Of a stretch of DNA of 8,279 nt, positions 1 through 5,784 are shown in pieces. The notes under the pieces are model-generated. The model did no database searches. It saw nothing but the letters and a program-made list of their open reading frames with translations, and was not told the DNA's origin. The number at the start of each line of letters is the position of its first letter. Positions within the stretch are counted from its first letter, which is position 1. This stretch comes from Candidatus Poseidoniaceae archaeon (GTDB lineage Archaea; Thermoplasmatota; Poseidoniia; Poseidoniales; Poseidoniaceae): assembly GCA_023254445.1 (NCBI GenBank), contig JALRLN010000057.1, positions 1-8,279 on the forward strand, read 5' to 3'. The translations under genes and the position numbers were made by a program.

Positions 1-1464
1 CCCGACCTGCTCGCGCCCCGGCAGAAGGCCGAACGCAGGGAAGGATTGCCCGAACTGAGGGAGGCTCAACAGGGAAAGGTGGTTCTTCGGTTCGCTCCAA
101 ACCCCAACGGACCGCTCTCCTTCGGCCATGCACGAGGCATCGTGATCAACGGCCAATATGCCGAACGGTACGGGGGGGAGTTGATCCTCCGCTTCGACGA
201 CACCGACACGGTCGTCAAACCGCCGCTCCCCGAGGCGTATTCGAGCATCGTCGAAGAGGCCACGTGGCTGCTGGGTCGTGCTCCTGATCGCGTGGTGATT
301 GCATCGGACCGGATTCCGGTGTACTATGAGCATGCGGAACGCATGCTCCAAGGTGGTGGAGGCTACGTCTGCACATGCAGTGCCGAAGCCTTCCGTGAAC
401 TCCGCGTGGCACAAACACCCTGCCCATGCCGCGACGCCGATGCCGAAATCAACATGGAACGATGGAGGATGATGCTCGACGGACGGTTCGCCCAAGGCGA
501 AGCCGTTGTTCGCGTGCGCACAGGGATGGACCTGCCGAATCCTGCGCTTCGCGATTGGCCGGCCCTTCGCATCCAAGACACCACCGCAGCCCCGCATCCA
601 AGGCCTGAGGTTGGGTCGACCTACAGGGTGTGGCCACTGCTTGATTTCCAAAGCGCGGTGGAAGACCACCTGCAAGGGGTCACGCACATCATCCGAGGAA
701 AGGACTTGATGGATTCCACGCGAAAGCAATCCCTGCTCTACGAACACTTCGGTTGGACGTATCCAGAAACAATGTACTGGGGGCGGGTGAAAGTCCACGA
801 ATGGGGTGGCTTCTCCACGTCAGCGATGCGTGCTGACATCGAGGCGGGTACCTACGAGGGATGGGACGACCCGCGCTTGCCAACCATTGCAGCCCTCCGT
901 CGACGCGGGATTCAGGCCGAAGCGCTGAGGGCGTTTTGGCTTGAACTCGCCATCACGCAGAAGGACATCGCGGTACCGTTGGCCACGTTGTACTCCCACA
1001 ACACCTCCGTTGTGGACGCGAACGCCCATCGCCTGGCCTTCGTCCGCGACCCCGTCCCGTTGACGCTTCACAACGCACCCGAGGAGGCGACCCTTGTCGC
1101 GTTCCCGGACGATGCAGAACGGGACGTGCGTCGCCTCGACCTCTCACGGGGGGAAGTGCTGATCGAAGCCGAGGACCTTCAAGACCCTGCCCCGTTCAGG
1201 CTGAAAGATCTTGGAGACGTCGAGAAGGAGGACGGTGCGCTGCACCTCACCTCGTTGGAACGGTCGGACAGCCGGCGCATCCTGCATTGGACCACTCCGG
1301 ACGCTACGGAAGCGGTGCTGATGGTGGTCAACGACGGCCACATCCACAATGTCAAGGGACGGTTGGAACCTCATGACCTTCCGTCAGGGGCTGTTGTTCA
1401 ACTCGAACGGATCGGGTACGCCATCCTCCTTGATGACCATCGACTTCTGATGATGCACGAGTGA
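1..1464 (+). CDS. gltX: Glutamyl-tRNA synthetase, archaeal type (5' partial)
   Basis: This class I aminoacyl-tRNA synthetase charges tRNA(Glu) with glutamate in the cytoplasm. In archaea it is usually non-discriminating, and the Glu-tRNA(Gln) it makes is then amidated. The frame is open from base 1. A TTG at 46 would give a 472-residue protein, but the residues before it (KAERREGLPEL) fit the family, and archaeal GluRS carries roughly 100 residues before the ATP site, so the true start lies left of the window. Visible landmarks are the ATP-site segment RFAPNPNGPLSFGHARG (88-138, with SFGH in the HIGH position), LRFDDTDT (187-210), and CTC (370-378) with CPC (421-429), a candidate zinc site. 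Further on are THIIRGKDL and the KMSKS-equivalent region FSTSAMR (811-831), followed by GWDDPRLPTIAALRRRG, typical of the archaeal/eukaryotic class. The end is the beta-barrel anticodon-binding part. The KMSKS region contains no lysine. The stop abuts that of the convergent CBS gene. Confidence 0.96.
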   Translation, partial: PDLLAPRQKAERREGLPELREAQQGKVVLRFAPNPNGPLSFGHARGIVINGQYAERYGGELILRFDDTDTVVKPPLPEAYSSIVEEATWLLGRAPDRVVIASDRIPVYYEHAERMLQGGGGYVCTCSAEAFRELRVAQTPCPCRDADAEINMERWRMMLDGRFAQGEAVVRVRTGMDLPNPALRDWPALRIQDTTAAPHPRPEVGSTYRVWPLLDFQSAVEDHLQGVTHIIRGKDLMDSTRKQSLLYEHFGWTYPETMYWGRVKVHEWGGFSTSAMRADIEAGTYEGWDDPRLPTIAALRRRGIQAEALRAFWLELAITQKDIAVPLATLYSHNTSVVDANAHRLAFVRDPVPLTLHNAPEEATLVAFPDDAERDVRRLDLSRGEVLIEAEDLQDPAPFRLKDLGDVEKEDGALHLTSLERSDSRRILHWTTPDATEAVLMVVNDGHIHNVKGRLEPHDLPSGAVVQLERIGYAILLDDHRLLMMHE

Positions 1465-1467
1465 TCA
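1462..1467. other. Back-to-back stop codons of convergent genes (TGATCA)
   Basis: The TGA of gltX (1462-1464) is followed immediately by TCA, which is the TGA of the minus-strand CBS gene (1465-1467). There is no intergenic base and no room for a separate terminator. Each transcript must therefore end inside, or run antisense into, the other gene. Confidence 0.9.
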
Positions 1468-1884
1468 TCGCCCGGCCCGGTCAAGGTCCTTCAGGACCCC
1501 GAGGCGTTCCCGCGCGCGTGCAAGGTCGGACGGGGAAAACCATCCTGCGTACTCGCCGTCCTCGTCAACGGCGACAACGGCGGATGGCGAACGTGTTGCA
1601 ACGGCCTCGACGACCTCCCGGAGCGGGGTGTCGATGGAGAGGCGCAACAGGTCGGACTCCATCACGTCACGGCATCGCGCATCGCGTAGGTCGATGTTCC
1701 GAACGACCTGCGACAACACGTGGTCGGGACGGACAATGCCATGCGGCGTCCCATCGTCATCGAGGACAATGAGCACCCCGCCTGGGACATCGATCAGGCG
1801 ATGAGCTGCCTCCATCAGGCTGTCGTCCAACCCCACGGTCACGTGTTCGTCCTCAAGGTCGAGATCGCCCAATCGCGTGGCCAT
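1465..1884 (-). CDS. Stand-alone tandem CBS-domain protein (139 aa)
   Basis: This is a small soluble protein made almost entirely of two CBS domains, at about residues 6-65 and 70-128. Paired CBS domains (a Bateman module) commonly bind AMP, ATP, SAM or related ligands and regulate a partner protein. Characteristic stretches are GGVLIVLDDDGTPHGIVRPDHV in the first repeat (starting near residue 35) and RCRDVMESDL, then SAVVAVDEDGEYAGWFSPSDL in the second. No enzyme or DNA-binding domain is fused to it, so it probably acts on a separate protein. The ATG at 1884 was chosen because it lies 4 bases after the stop of the upstream membrane-protein gene, has GGTGAG 3 bases upstream, and leaves out a 48-residue extension lying inside that gene. 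Translational coupling to the membrane protein is likely. The ligand and target are unknown. The CBS assignment is strong, and any signalling role is inferred. Confidence 0.9.
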   Translation of the reverse strand: MATRLGDLDLEDEHVTVGLDDSLMEAAHRLIDVPGGVLIVLDDDGTPHGIVRPDHVLSQVVRNIDLRDARCRDVMESDLLRLSIDTPLREVVEAVATRSPSAVVAVDEDGEYAGWFSPSDLARARERLGVLKDLDRAGR

Positions 1885-1887
1885 GAC

Positions 1888-1893
1888 CTCACC
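1888..1893 (-). promoter_or_regulatory. Ribosome binding site of the CBS gene
   Basis: Read on the minus strand this is GGTGAG, 3 bases before the ATG at 1884, matching part of the archaeal anti-Shine-Dalgarno complement AGGAGGTGAT. It contains the TGA stop of the upstream membrane-protein gene, so ending one gene and starting the next happen at the same site. It supports the 1884 start over any start further upstream. Confidence 0.5.
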
Positions 1894-3904
1894 CTTGAAT
1901 CGTGATGCCACGGGAACATCCTTGGCACACCACGCGGAGGGGTCGGACCGGAGAAGGGACCGGAACCAAGGACGAGCACGCGGGGCATGCAAAGGTCGGC
2001 ATCGGTGGGGCTGAACCTGCACCACCACCTGCCTTTACGGGCGAGAGCAGGCCCGAGACGGTCCACAACAGAGCGCACACCGCGGCTGAAGCAACGACGA
2101 GTTCGGTCTGGTACGCGAAGGCGAACATGGCGAGGACAATCGGGGACATCACTCCGGCCTCCACAAGCATGAGACGTCGTTTCTTGCTGCGAGTGAGGCG
2201 AAGCCCGAGCATGAAGCCGCCAACCAACACAACGAGAAGCAGCGCAGAGACAAGCATGGGTGCGTGAAGCGGGGCACTGGTCAGTGTGGCTTGAACGCCA
2301 AAGGACGTTGCTTGGTCAAGCCCTTCACCCTCAAGATGGAGGACCTCGCCGAGCGGGTACCGTCGAACAGAGAGGTCCAATTCGTCGTCGCTGTCAAGTG
2401 CTGCACCGAAAAAGGAGGTCAAGCCAGATCCGCTCGCGGTGAAATCGATGGACCACGCTGACCAATACGGGACGGGTTGGACGATGATGAAATCCCTGAT
2501 GAGGTTGTAGTCCTGACCGTCGTCCACGACCTCGCGCGAGAGAATGGTGAGCGTCAACGGATGGGAACGCACACGGTCGTCGCCGTGAAGGTCGAGGGAG
2601 ATGCTCACAGAACTGAAGGCGCTTGAATCACCAATCAATTCCTCTGGGTCGAATCCAAATCCGTTGGCCAAGAACGACACGTGCAACTTCCCCATTTCAC
2701 GCTCGAACTCCTGCACTTCGACGGCCTCAACCACGCGGCTTTCGCGTTCATCATCGCCGATCCGTTCGGTCGAGAAGGAGCGGATCGTCGGTGAAAGGGT
2801 CACATCGTCGCTTCCAAGGTGGTCCAGTGCCCATCGCATCCAGAAGGCCATTTCACCGTCGATGGTGAAACTGGTTTCGCGTTCCAGCACCAACTGACCG
2901 CGGTCGGTGGCGAGGTCAGCCGTGGCGACGATGTCCAACCCAGACCCTGCACCGGTCGTCCGCAGGGGCTCATCGACGGGATAGTACGTGCCGCCTCCAC
3001 CCCCGCCGCCAAGCGTGGTGAAGGTCAGAGGGACCGCCTCACTGCTCAGGGTTGCGCTACCGGATTGCAGGCGAAGCACGACCTCGACGGTGACGGTTTT
3101 CTCCCCAGGATCTGGGTCGGTCCAGGTCCACGTCACGCGGACACCGTCCTGAGACAACGTTTCCACTGGGTCCCCTGAGAGGGGTGTTCCGTCCACACGA
3201 AGGCTAAGGTCATCGCTAAACGCAAGCAGGTCCGTTCCAAAGGCAGATTCAATCACGACGCCGAAATACGCGTCCTCCCCCTCAACCTCGACCTCGAGCA
3301 GGTTCATCCCCACCACAGGCATCTCTCCCGTCAGCGATGCATCTTCGTCCTCCGAACCCCATTCAACGATCAATTGTGAATCGCTTTGGGGTACGCTGAA
3401 GATCACGGTTCGTGCGAGCAGGACCACTTCAAGGTCCCACCCCTCGCTCAGCGTCAGCGCCTCCACAGGAACATCCACGGTCAACGTGCTGGACCCCTGC
3501 CCAATGAAGGTGGACTGCGGCGGCAGTTGACCGATGAAGACATCACGACCAAGTCCCACTTCGACGGTAAGGTTGAGCTGTGCCCCGCCGGCGTTTTCGA
3601 CGCGAACCGGCAAGCGCAACTGCCAGGTGCCCTCTGGCACGTCGCCTCCACTGAGGTCAGGCAAGCGCCATGTGGCGACGACTTCTTCGGAACTGATGGA
3701 GGACGCAATCACCACTTCTTCTGCTGAGTCGCTCAAACGTTCTGCAAAAGGGCTCAAGGCACCAGCATCCGCAGTCCCAAGCAGGAAGAGTTCCACCTCG
3801 CTTGCTCCGCAGCAGAAGTCCTCGGTCGAGACCGATTCTGCGTGGACGAAGGGTGCGGCGCCGGCCAAGAGCAGAACGGCAAGGACAAGCAGCGGGCGTC
3901 GCAT
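1889..3904 (-). CDS. Exported, membrane-anchored beta-rich protein with cytoplasmic zinc ribbon
   Basis: I do not recognise a named family. With the ATG at 3904 the protein has 671 residues. Residues 1-22 form a signal peptide starting MRRPLLVLAVLLL with a likely cut after FVHA. The mature protein opens with a vicinal Cys pair (31-32). A large, acidic, Ser/Thr/Val-rich region follows that looks like beta-sandwich repeats, interrupted by a seven-glycine linker (299-305, encoded at 2990-3010). Three hydrophobic helices lie at about 549-568, 577-597 and 602-620. The basic loop TRSKKRR after the first places that side in the cytoplasm. The protein ends in a cytoplasmic zinc ribbon with C640, C643, C660 and C663 (CPAC and CQGC). 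A GTG at 3919 is an alternative start: it overlaps the stop of the preceding gene by four bases (GTGA) and adds MSLVH. I prefer the ATG because it gives a standard signal peptide. Neither start has a strong ribosome site. The CBS gene starts 4 bases downstream. A sensor, scaffold or surface-assembly role is possible but unproven. Confidence 0.85.
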   Translation of the reverse strand: MRRPLLVLAVLLLAGAAPFVHAESVSTEDFCCGASEVELFLLGTADAGALSPFAERLSDSAEEVVIASSISSEEVVATWRLPDLSGGDVPEGTWQLRLPVRVENAGGAQLNLTVEVGLGRDVFIGQLPPQSTFIGQGSSTLTVDVPVEALTLSEGWDLEVVLLARTVIFSVPQSDSQLIVEWGSEDEDASLTGEMPVVGMNLLEVEVEGEDAYFGVVIESAFGTDLLAFSDDLSLRVDGTPLSGDPVETLSQDGVRVTWTWTDPDPGEKTVTVEVVLRLQSGSATLSSEAVPLTFTTLGGGGGGGTYYPVDEPLRTTGAGSGLDIVATADLATDRGQLVLERETSFTIDGEMAFWMRWALDHLGSDDVTLSPTIRSFSTERIGDDERESRVVEAVEVQEFEREMGKLHVSFLANGFGFDPEELIGDSSAFSSVSISLDLHGDDRVRSHPLTLTILSREVVDDGQDYNLIRDFIIVQPVPYWSAWSIDFTASGSGLTSFFGAALDSDDELDLSVRRYPLGEVLHLEGEGLDQATSFGVQATLTSAPLHAPMLVSALLLVVLVGGFMLGLRLTRSKKRRLMLVEAGVMSPIVLAMFAFAYQTELVVASAAVCALLWTVSGLLSPVKAGGGAGSAPPMPTFACPACSSLVPVPSPVRPLRVVCQGCSRGITIQG

Positions 3905-3915
3905 ATGCACCAAAC

Positions 3916-4266
3916 TCACAGTGCCCGTTCCAGCAGCGTCCCAAGTTCTTTTTCGAAGAGGCCAACGAGGGCATCCCCGACCTCGGCCTGCAGGTCGGCA
4001 GGGAGCATTCTGAGCCCGAGACGGGTCGCAGCCCGACTCGCCTTGAGTTCAGCGTACACAGAACGGGCCTTGGCTTGGAAGTAGTACCCGACCGCCTCCT
4101 TGATTTCCGCTTTGAGGTCAGGATCTTCGTCGATCACGTTTCGAATGTGGGTTTTCAGTTCGTCTTTCACGAGGTCACGGAAGGTCTCGATCACCAAATC
4201 CTCGGTTGCCATGAGTTCGCGAATTTGCTCCCGCACCCCTCCGGTCAAGAGTCGTTCAATGGCCAT
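3916..4266 (-). CDS. Hypothetical helical protein (116 aa)
   Basis: The function is unknown and I do not recognise a family. The sequence is highly charged and predicted to be almost all alpha-helical. A central helix around residues 30-80 contains VKDELKTHIRNVIDEDPDLK and then EIKEAVGYYFQAKARSVYAEL, and a C-terminal amphipathic helix ends FEKELGTLLERAL. It has no signal peptide, membrane segment or cysteine, so it is probably a soluble cytoplasmic protein, perhaps an oligomer or an adaptor. The start at 4266 has AGGAGG 10 bases upstream. Its TGA stop overlaps a GTG start candidate of the membrane-protein gene, which puts the two in one transcript and suggests a shared task. The absence of other plausible starts, the good ribosome site and the operon position support it as a real gene. 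Confidence 0.8.
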   Translation of the reverse strand: MAIERLLTGGVREQIRELMATEDLVIETFRDLVKDELKTHIRNVIDEDPDLKAEIKEAVGYYFQAKARSVYAELKASRAATRLGLRMLPADLQAEVGDALVGLFEKELGTLLERAL

Positions 4267-4276
4267 GCCACCTCAT

Positions 4277-4282
4277 CCTCCT
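4277..4282 (-). promoter_or_regulatory. Ribosome binding site of the 116-aa gene
   Basis: On the minus strand this reads AGGAGG, 10 bases before the ATG at 4266, with a second purine-rich stretch GAGGTGG (4268-4274) closer in. It lies in the 36-base gap after the preceding gene and fixes the start codon. Confidence 0.55.
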
Positions 4283-4302
4283 CTGTTCCTTGAAGCCATT
4301 GG

Positions 4303-5253
4303 TCATGCGTCAACGTGGAGAAGCCCCTCACGCAACATGAGGTCCATGCGTCGGCTCATGCTTACCATCGCTTCATCCTCGTCGCCTGGCAGGTCGAGGT
4401 CCGCTGATGTCGCCTGATCGAGCAGGTCGTGCGGTTGCCCTGGAACCGAAGGCCGGTGCCACACGAGTTCTTCCAATCGTGCTGTTGCGGTTCCCGGTTC
4501 AAGGAGGCTCGGCAGCACCACTTCGGACATCCCTCGCGCCCTTGCTTCGAGATCCAAGCGGGACCACGAGCGGCGCAGCCGTCCCAACAAGGCGCGTTGA
4601 AGACCCGGCGGCAGGTGGTTCGGAACGGCATCCGTCTCAGCAAGCGAAACCACACGGATGGTGCCGTCGCCTGCGCAGTGGTCACGGAGCACGGTGTACA
4701 TCGGATCAAAGGCGGCGTCCAATGCACCTCGGCGCCACTGCGCCACCAAGGCGAGCGCACGAACCCGACGCACCCGATGGCCGGTTGGAGCAAGATGTTC
4801 CGCCAGCATGGCTGCGCTCACCGACGGGGCGAGGGCCCCATGCCGCACGGTTCCGTCCCTGCCAAGCGAAACCGACGCCGTCACGGGCACGAGCATGACG
4901 AGGGAATCAGATGGGACCTGGGTCGTCGGGTGGGCATCCGGCCCGTCCCGGACGGCGACGACACATGCACCAGGTTCTGGCTCGACGCTGAGGCCAGGAG
5001 GTGCATCGAGAAATCGACGCGGTCGGGTCAACCGCCGACGGTAGGGCCTCCCCAGATCCAGCAAGGCTGCCTCAATTTGGACGAGGGCGATGGCATCGTC
5101 AAGGTCGCCGGGCCCGTCGAGGACCACCGTTGAGGCGTCAAGCACCAAAGCAGCGGCCTGTTGAGCCCAGGCTGCGGCCTGCTCAAGGCCATTGATGCCG
5201 CTGAGCGGGTCCACAGAAAGCCCATCGGGGGACGTGGTTTGAAGGTGCGCCAA
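4303..5253 (-). CDS. Hypothetical protein (316 aa), possible degenerate RecJ/DHH-family relative
   Basis: The function is not certain. The protein is alpha/beta, cytoplasmic and without membrane segments. Residues 42-75 read as a hydrophobic strand (TVVLDGPGDLDD) followed by a helix and LGRPYRRRL. This resembles the first DHH-phosphoesterase motif, where archaeal RecJ-like nucleases have a strand, a His/Ser, then DxDG and a helix ending in a Gly-Tyr/Phe-type turn. Here the two aspartates are kept (D50, D52), but the final Gly is Asp. No DHH motif and no C-terminal glycine-rich GGGH motif is seen, so it is probably not an active nuclease. In many euryarchaea a RecJ-like gene follows rps15, which is the main contextual support. 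An inactive RecJ relative would recall Cdc45 and the GINS-associated RecJ proteins. The TTG start at 5253 lies 3 bases after the rps15 stop in the same frame, with GAGTGATGG directly before it. Being a real gene is well supported; the family call is weak. Confidence 0.8.
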   Translation of the reverse strand: MAHLQTTSPDGLSVDPLSGINGLEQAAAWAQQAAALVLDASTVVLDGPGDLDDAIALVQIEAALLDLGRPYRRRLTRPRRFLDAPPGLSVEPEPGACVVAVRDGPDAHPTTQVPSDSLVMLVPVTASVSLGRDGTVRHGALAPSVSAAMLAEHLAPTGHRVRRVRALALVAQWRRGALDAAFDPMYTVLRDHCAGDGTIRVVSLAETDAVPNHLPPGLQRALLGRLRRSWSRLDLEARARGMSEVVLPSLLEPGTATARLEELVWHRPSVPGQPHDLLDQATSADLDLPGDEDEAMVSMSRRMDLMLREGLLHVDA

Positions 5254-5256
5254 CCA

Positions 5257-5712
5257 TCACTCGACCATGAGCCGGAGTTGGTCGCGCTTGTACCGCCAGT
5301 CGCTTGGAAGCCGACCCTCGCCAACGTAGTAGGACGCGAGTCGGCGAATCTTGGCCTCCGTGAGTTCGAGGGCGCGGCGGTTGTGGAGGTCCTTGTGGTT
5401 GGAGCCCATGTGGTCGATCAGTCCGACCGCGCGGCGCATGAGGTTCATCATGTCCTCCGGATAGGTACCGGTCGAACCTGCTTCGGCAAGGACCGCGGTG
5501 ATGCGCCGACCAAGCACAAGGCGAGCGTTCGGGACGGCATGGCGGTCACGGAGCAGGGCCCCGATTTCCGCCGTGGAATGTCCAGCCTTGTGGTAGTCGT
5601 GGATGAGGCCCTCGATGGCCGCAACGTCCGTGTTGGACCACGCGGGTGCCTCCGTGACGTGAGGCTTTGAGGAGCCACTGACGCCCTTGCGCGAAGAATA
5701 CATTCGTGCCAT
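5257..5712 (-). CDS. rps15: Small-subunit ribosomal protein S15 (archaeal S15/S13e type)
   Basis: This core 30S ribosomal protein binds 16S rRNA helices of the central domain early in assembly. It has 151 residues, the usual length for the archaeal/eukaryotic form, which carries an N-terminal extension absent from bacterial S15 (about 89 residues). The extension is visible as MYSSRKGVSGSSKP and PAWSNTDVAAIEGLI, then EIGALLRDRHAVPNARLVLG. The S15 core follows with HMGSNHKDLHNRRALELTEA (101-120), KIRRLASYY (121-129) and the C-terminal WRYKRDQLRLMVE. The start at 5712 is set by GGAGGT 6 bases upstream and the family-standard MARM beginning; a longer open frame to 5838 is not used. It follows arcS by 71 bases and is followed after 3 bases by the RecJ-like gene. 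Its TGA is the only stop between the two frames. Confidence 0.98.
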   Translation of the reverse strand: MARMYSSRKGVSGSSKPHVTEAPAWSNTDVAAIEGLIHDYHKAGHSTAEIGALLRDRHAVPNARLVLGRRITAVLAEAGSTGTYPEDMMNLMRRAVGLIDHMGSNHKDLHNRRALELTEAKIRRLASYYVGEGRLPSDWRYKRDQLRLMVE

Positions 5713-5783
5713 GCATCGACCTCCGAACGGTCCGGCGACCTGCTCCCCCCTCTTAACCGCATCGTCAGCGATGGCGCCGCGGT
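5713..5783 (-). promoter_or_regulatory. arcS-rps15 intergenic region, possible internal promoter
   Basis: This is the longest gap in the window (71 bases). The minus strand holds a stem-loop right after the arcS stop, then GGTTAAGAGG (about 5749-5758), the only A/T-rich patch. A TATA-like element there, about 40 bases before the rps15 ATG, would give a short leader containing the ribosome site. The match to the archaeal TATA consensus is poor, so independent transcription of rps15 is only suggested. Confidence 0.3.
5719..5724 (-). promoter_or_regulatory. Ribosome binding site of rps15
   Basis: On the minus strand this is GGAGGT, 6 bases before the ATG at 5712. It is the strongest Shine-Dalgarno match in the window, as expected for a highly expressed ribosomal protein, and decides the start codon. 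Confidence 0.75.
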
Positions 5784-5784
5784 T
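5755..5784 (-). other. Stem-loop immediately after the arcS stop codon
   Basis: AACCG (5755-5759) pairs with CGGTT (5780-5784), and CATCG (5760-5764) pairs with CGATG (5769-5773), around a four-base loop. Six unpaired bases (5774-5779) form a bulge on one side. On the minus strand it starts at the last base of the arcS stop and is followed by a G-rich rather than T-rich run. It is therefore not a typical archaeal terminator, but it could separate the arcS and rps15 messages or mark a processing site. Confidence 0.35.

Noticed and set aside
46..48. TTG as the start of gltX
   Set aside because: The frame continues upstream to base 1 with family-like residues, and archaeal GluRS needs a longer N-terminal domain. 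The gene is cut by the window edge.
1885..2028. 48-residue N-terminal extension of the CBS protein
   Set aside because: It lies inside the membrane-protein gene in another frame, has no domain signal, and the ATG at 1884 has a ribosome site 4 bases after the upstream stop.
4273..4306. Tiny open frames upstream of the 116-aa gene (an 8-codon frame from 4299 and an ATG overlapping the previous stop)
   Set aside because: They are very short, overlap the ribosome site and show no sign of selection. They are expected by chance.
4429..5133. 234-residue plus-strand open frame
   Set aside because: It is antisense to the 316-residue gene. It is rich in Arg, Pro, Gly and His, as expected for a shadow frame in GC-rich DNA, and has no operon fit.
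5161..5670. 169-residue plus-strand open frame
   Set aside because: It is entirely antisense to rps15 and the start of the next gene, and rps15 is certain.
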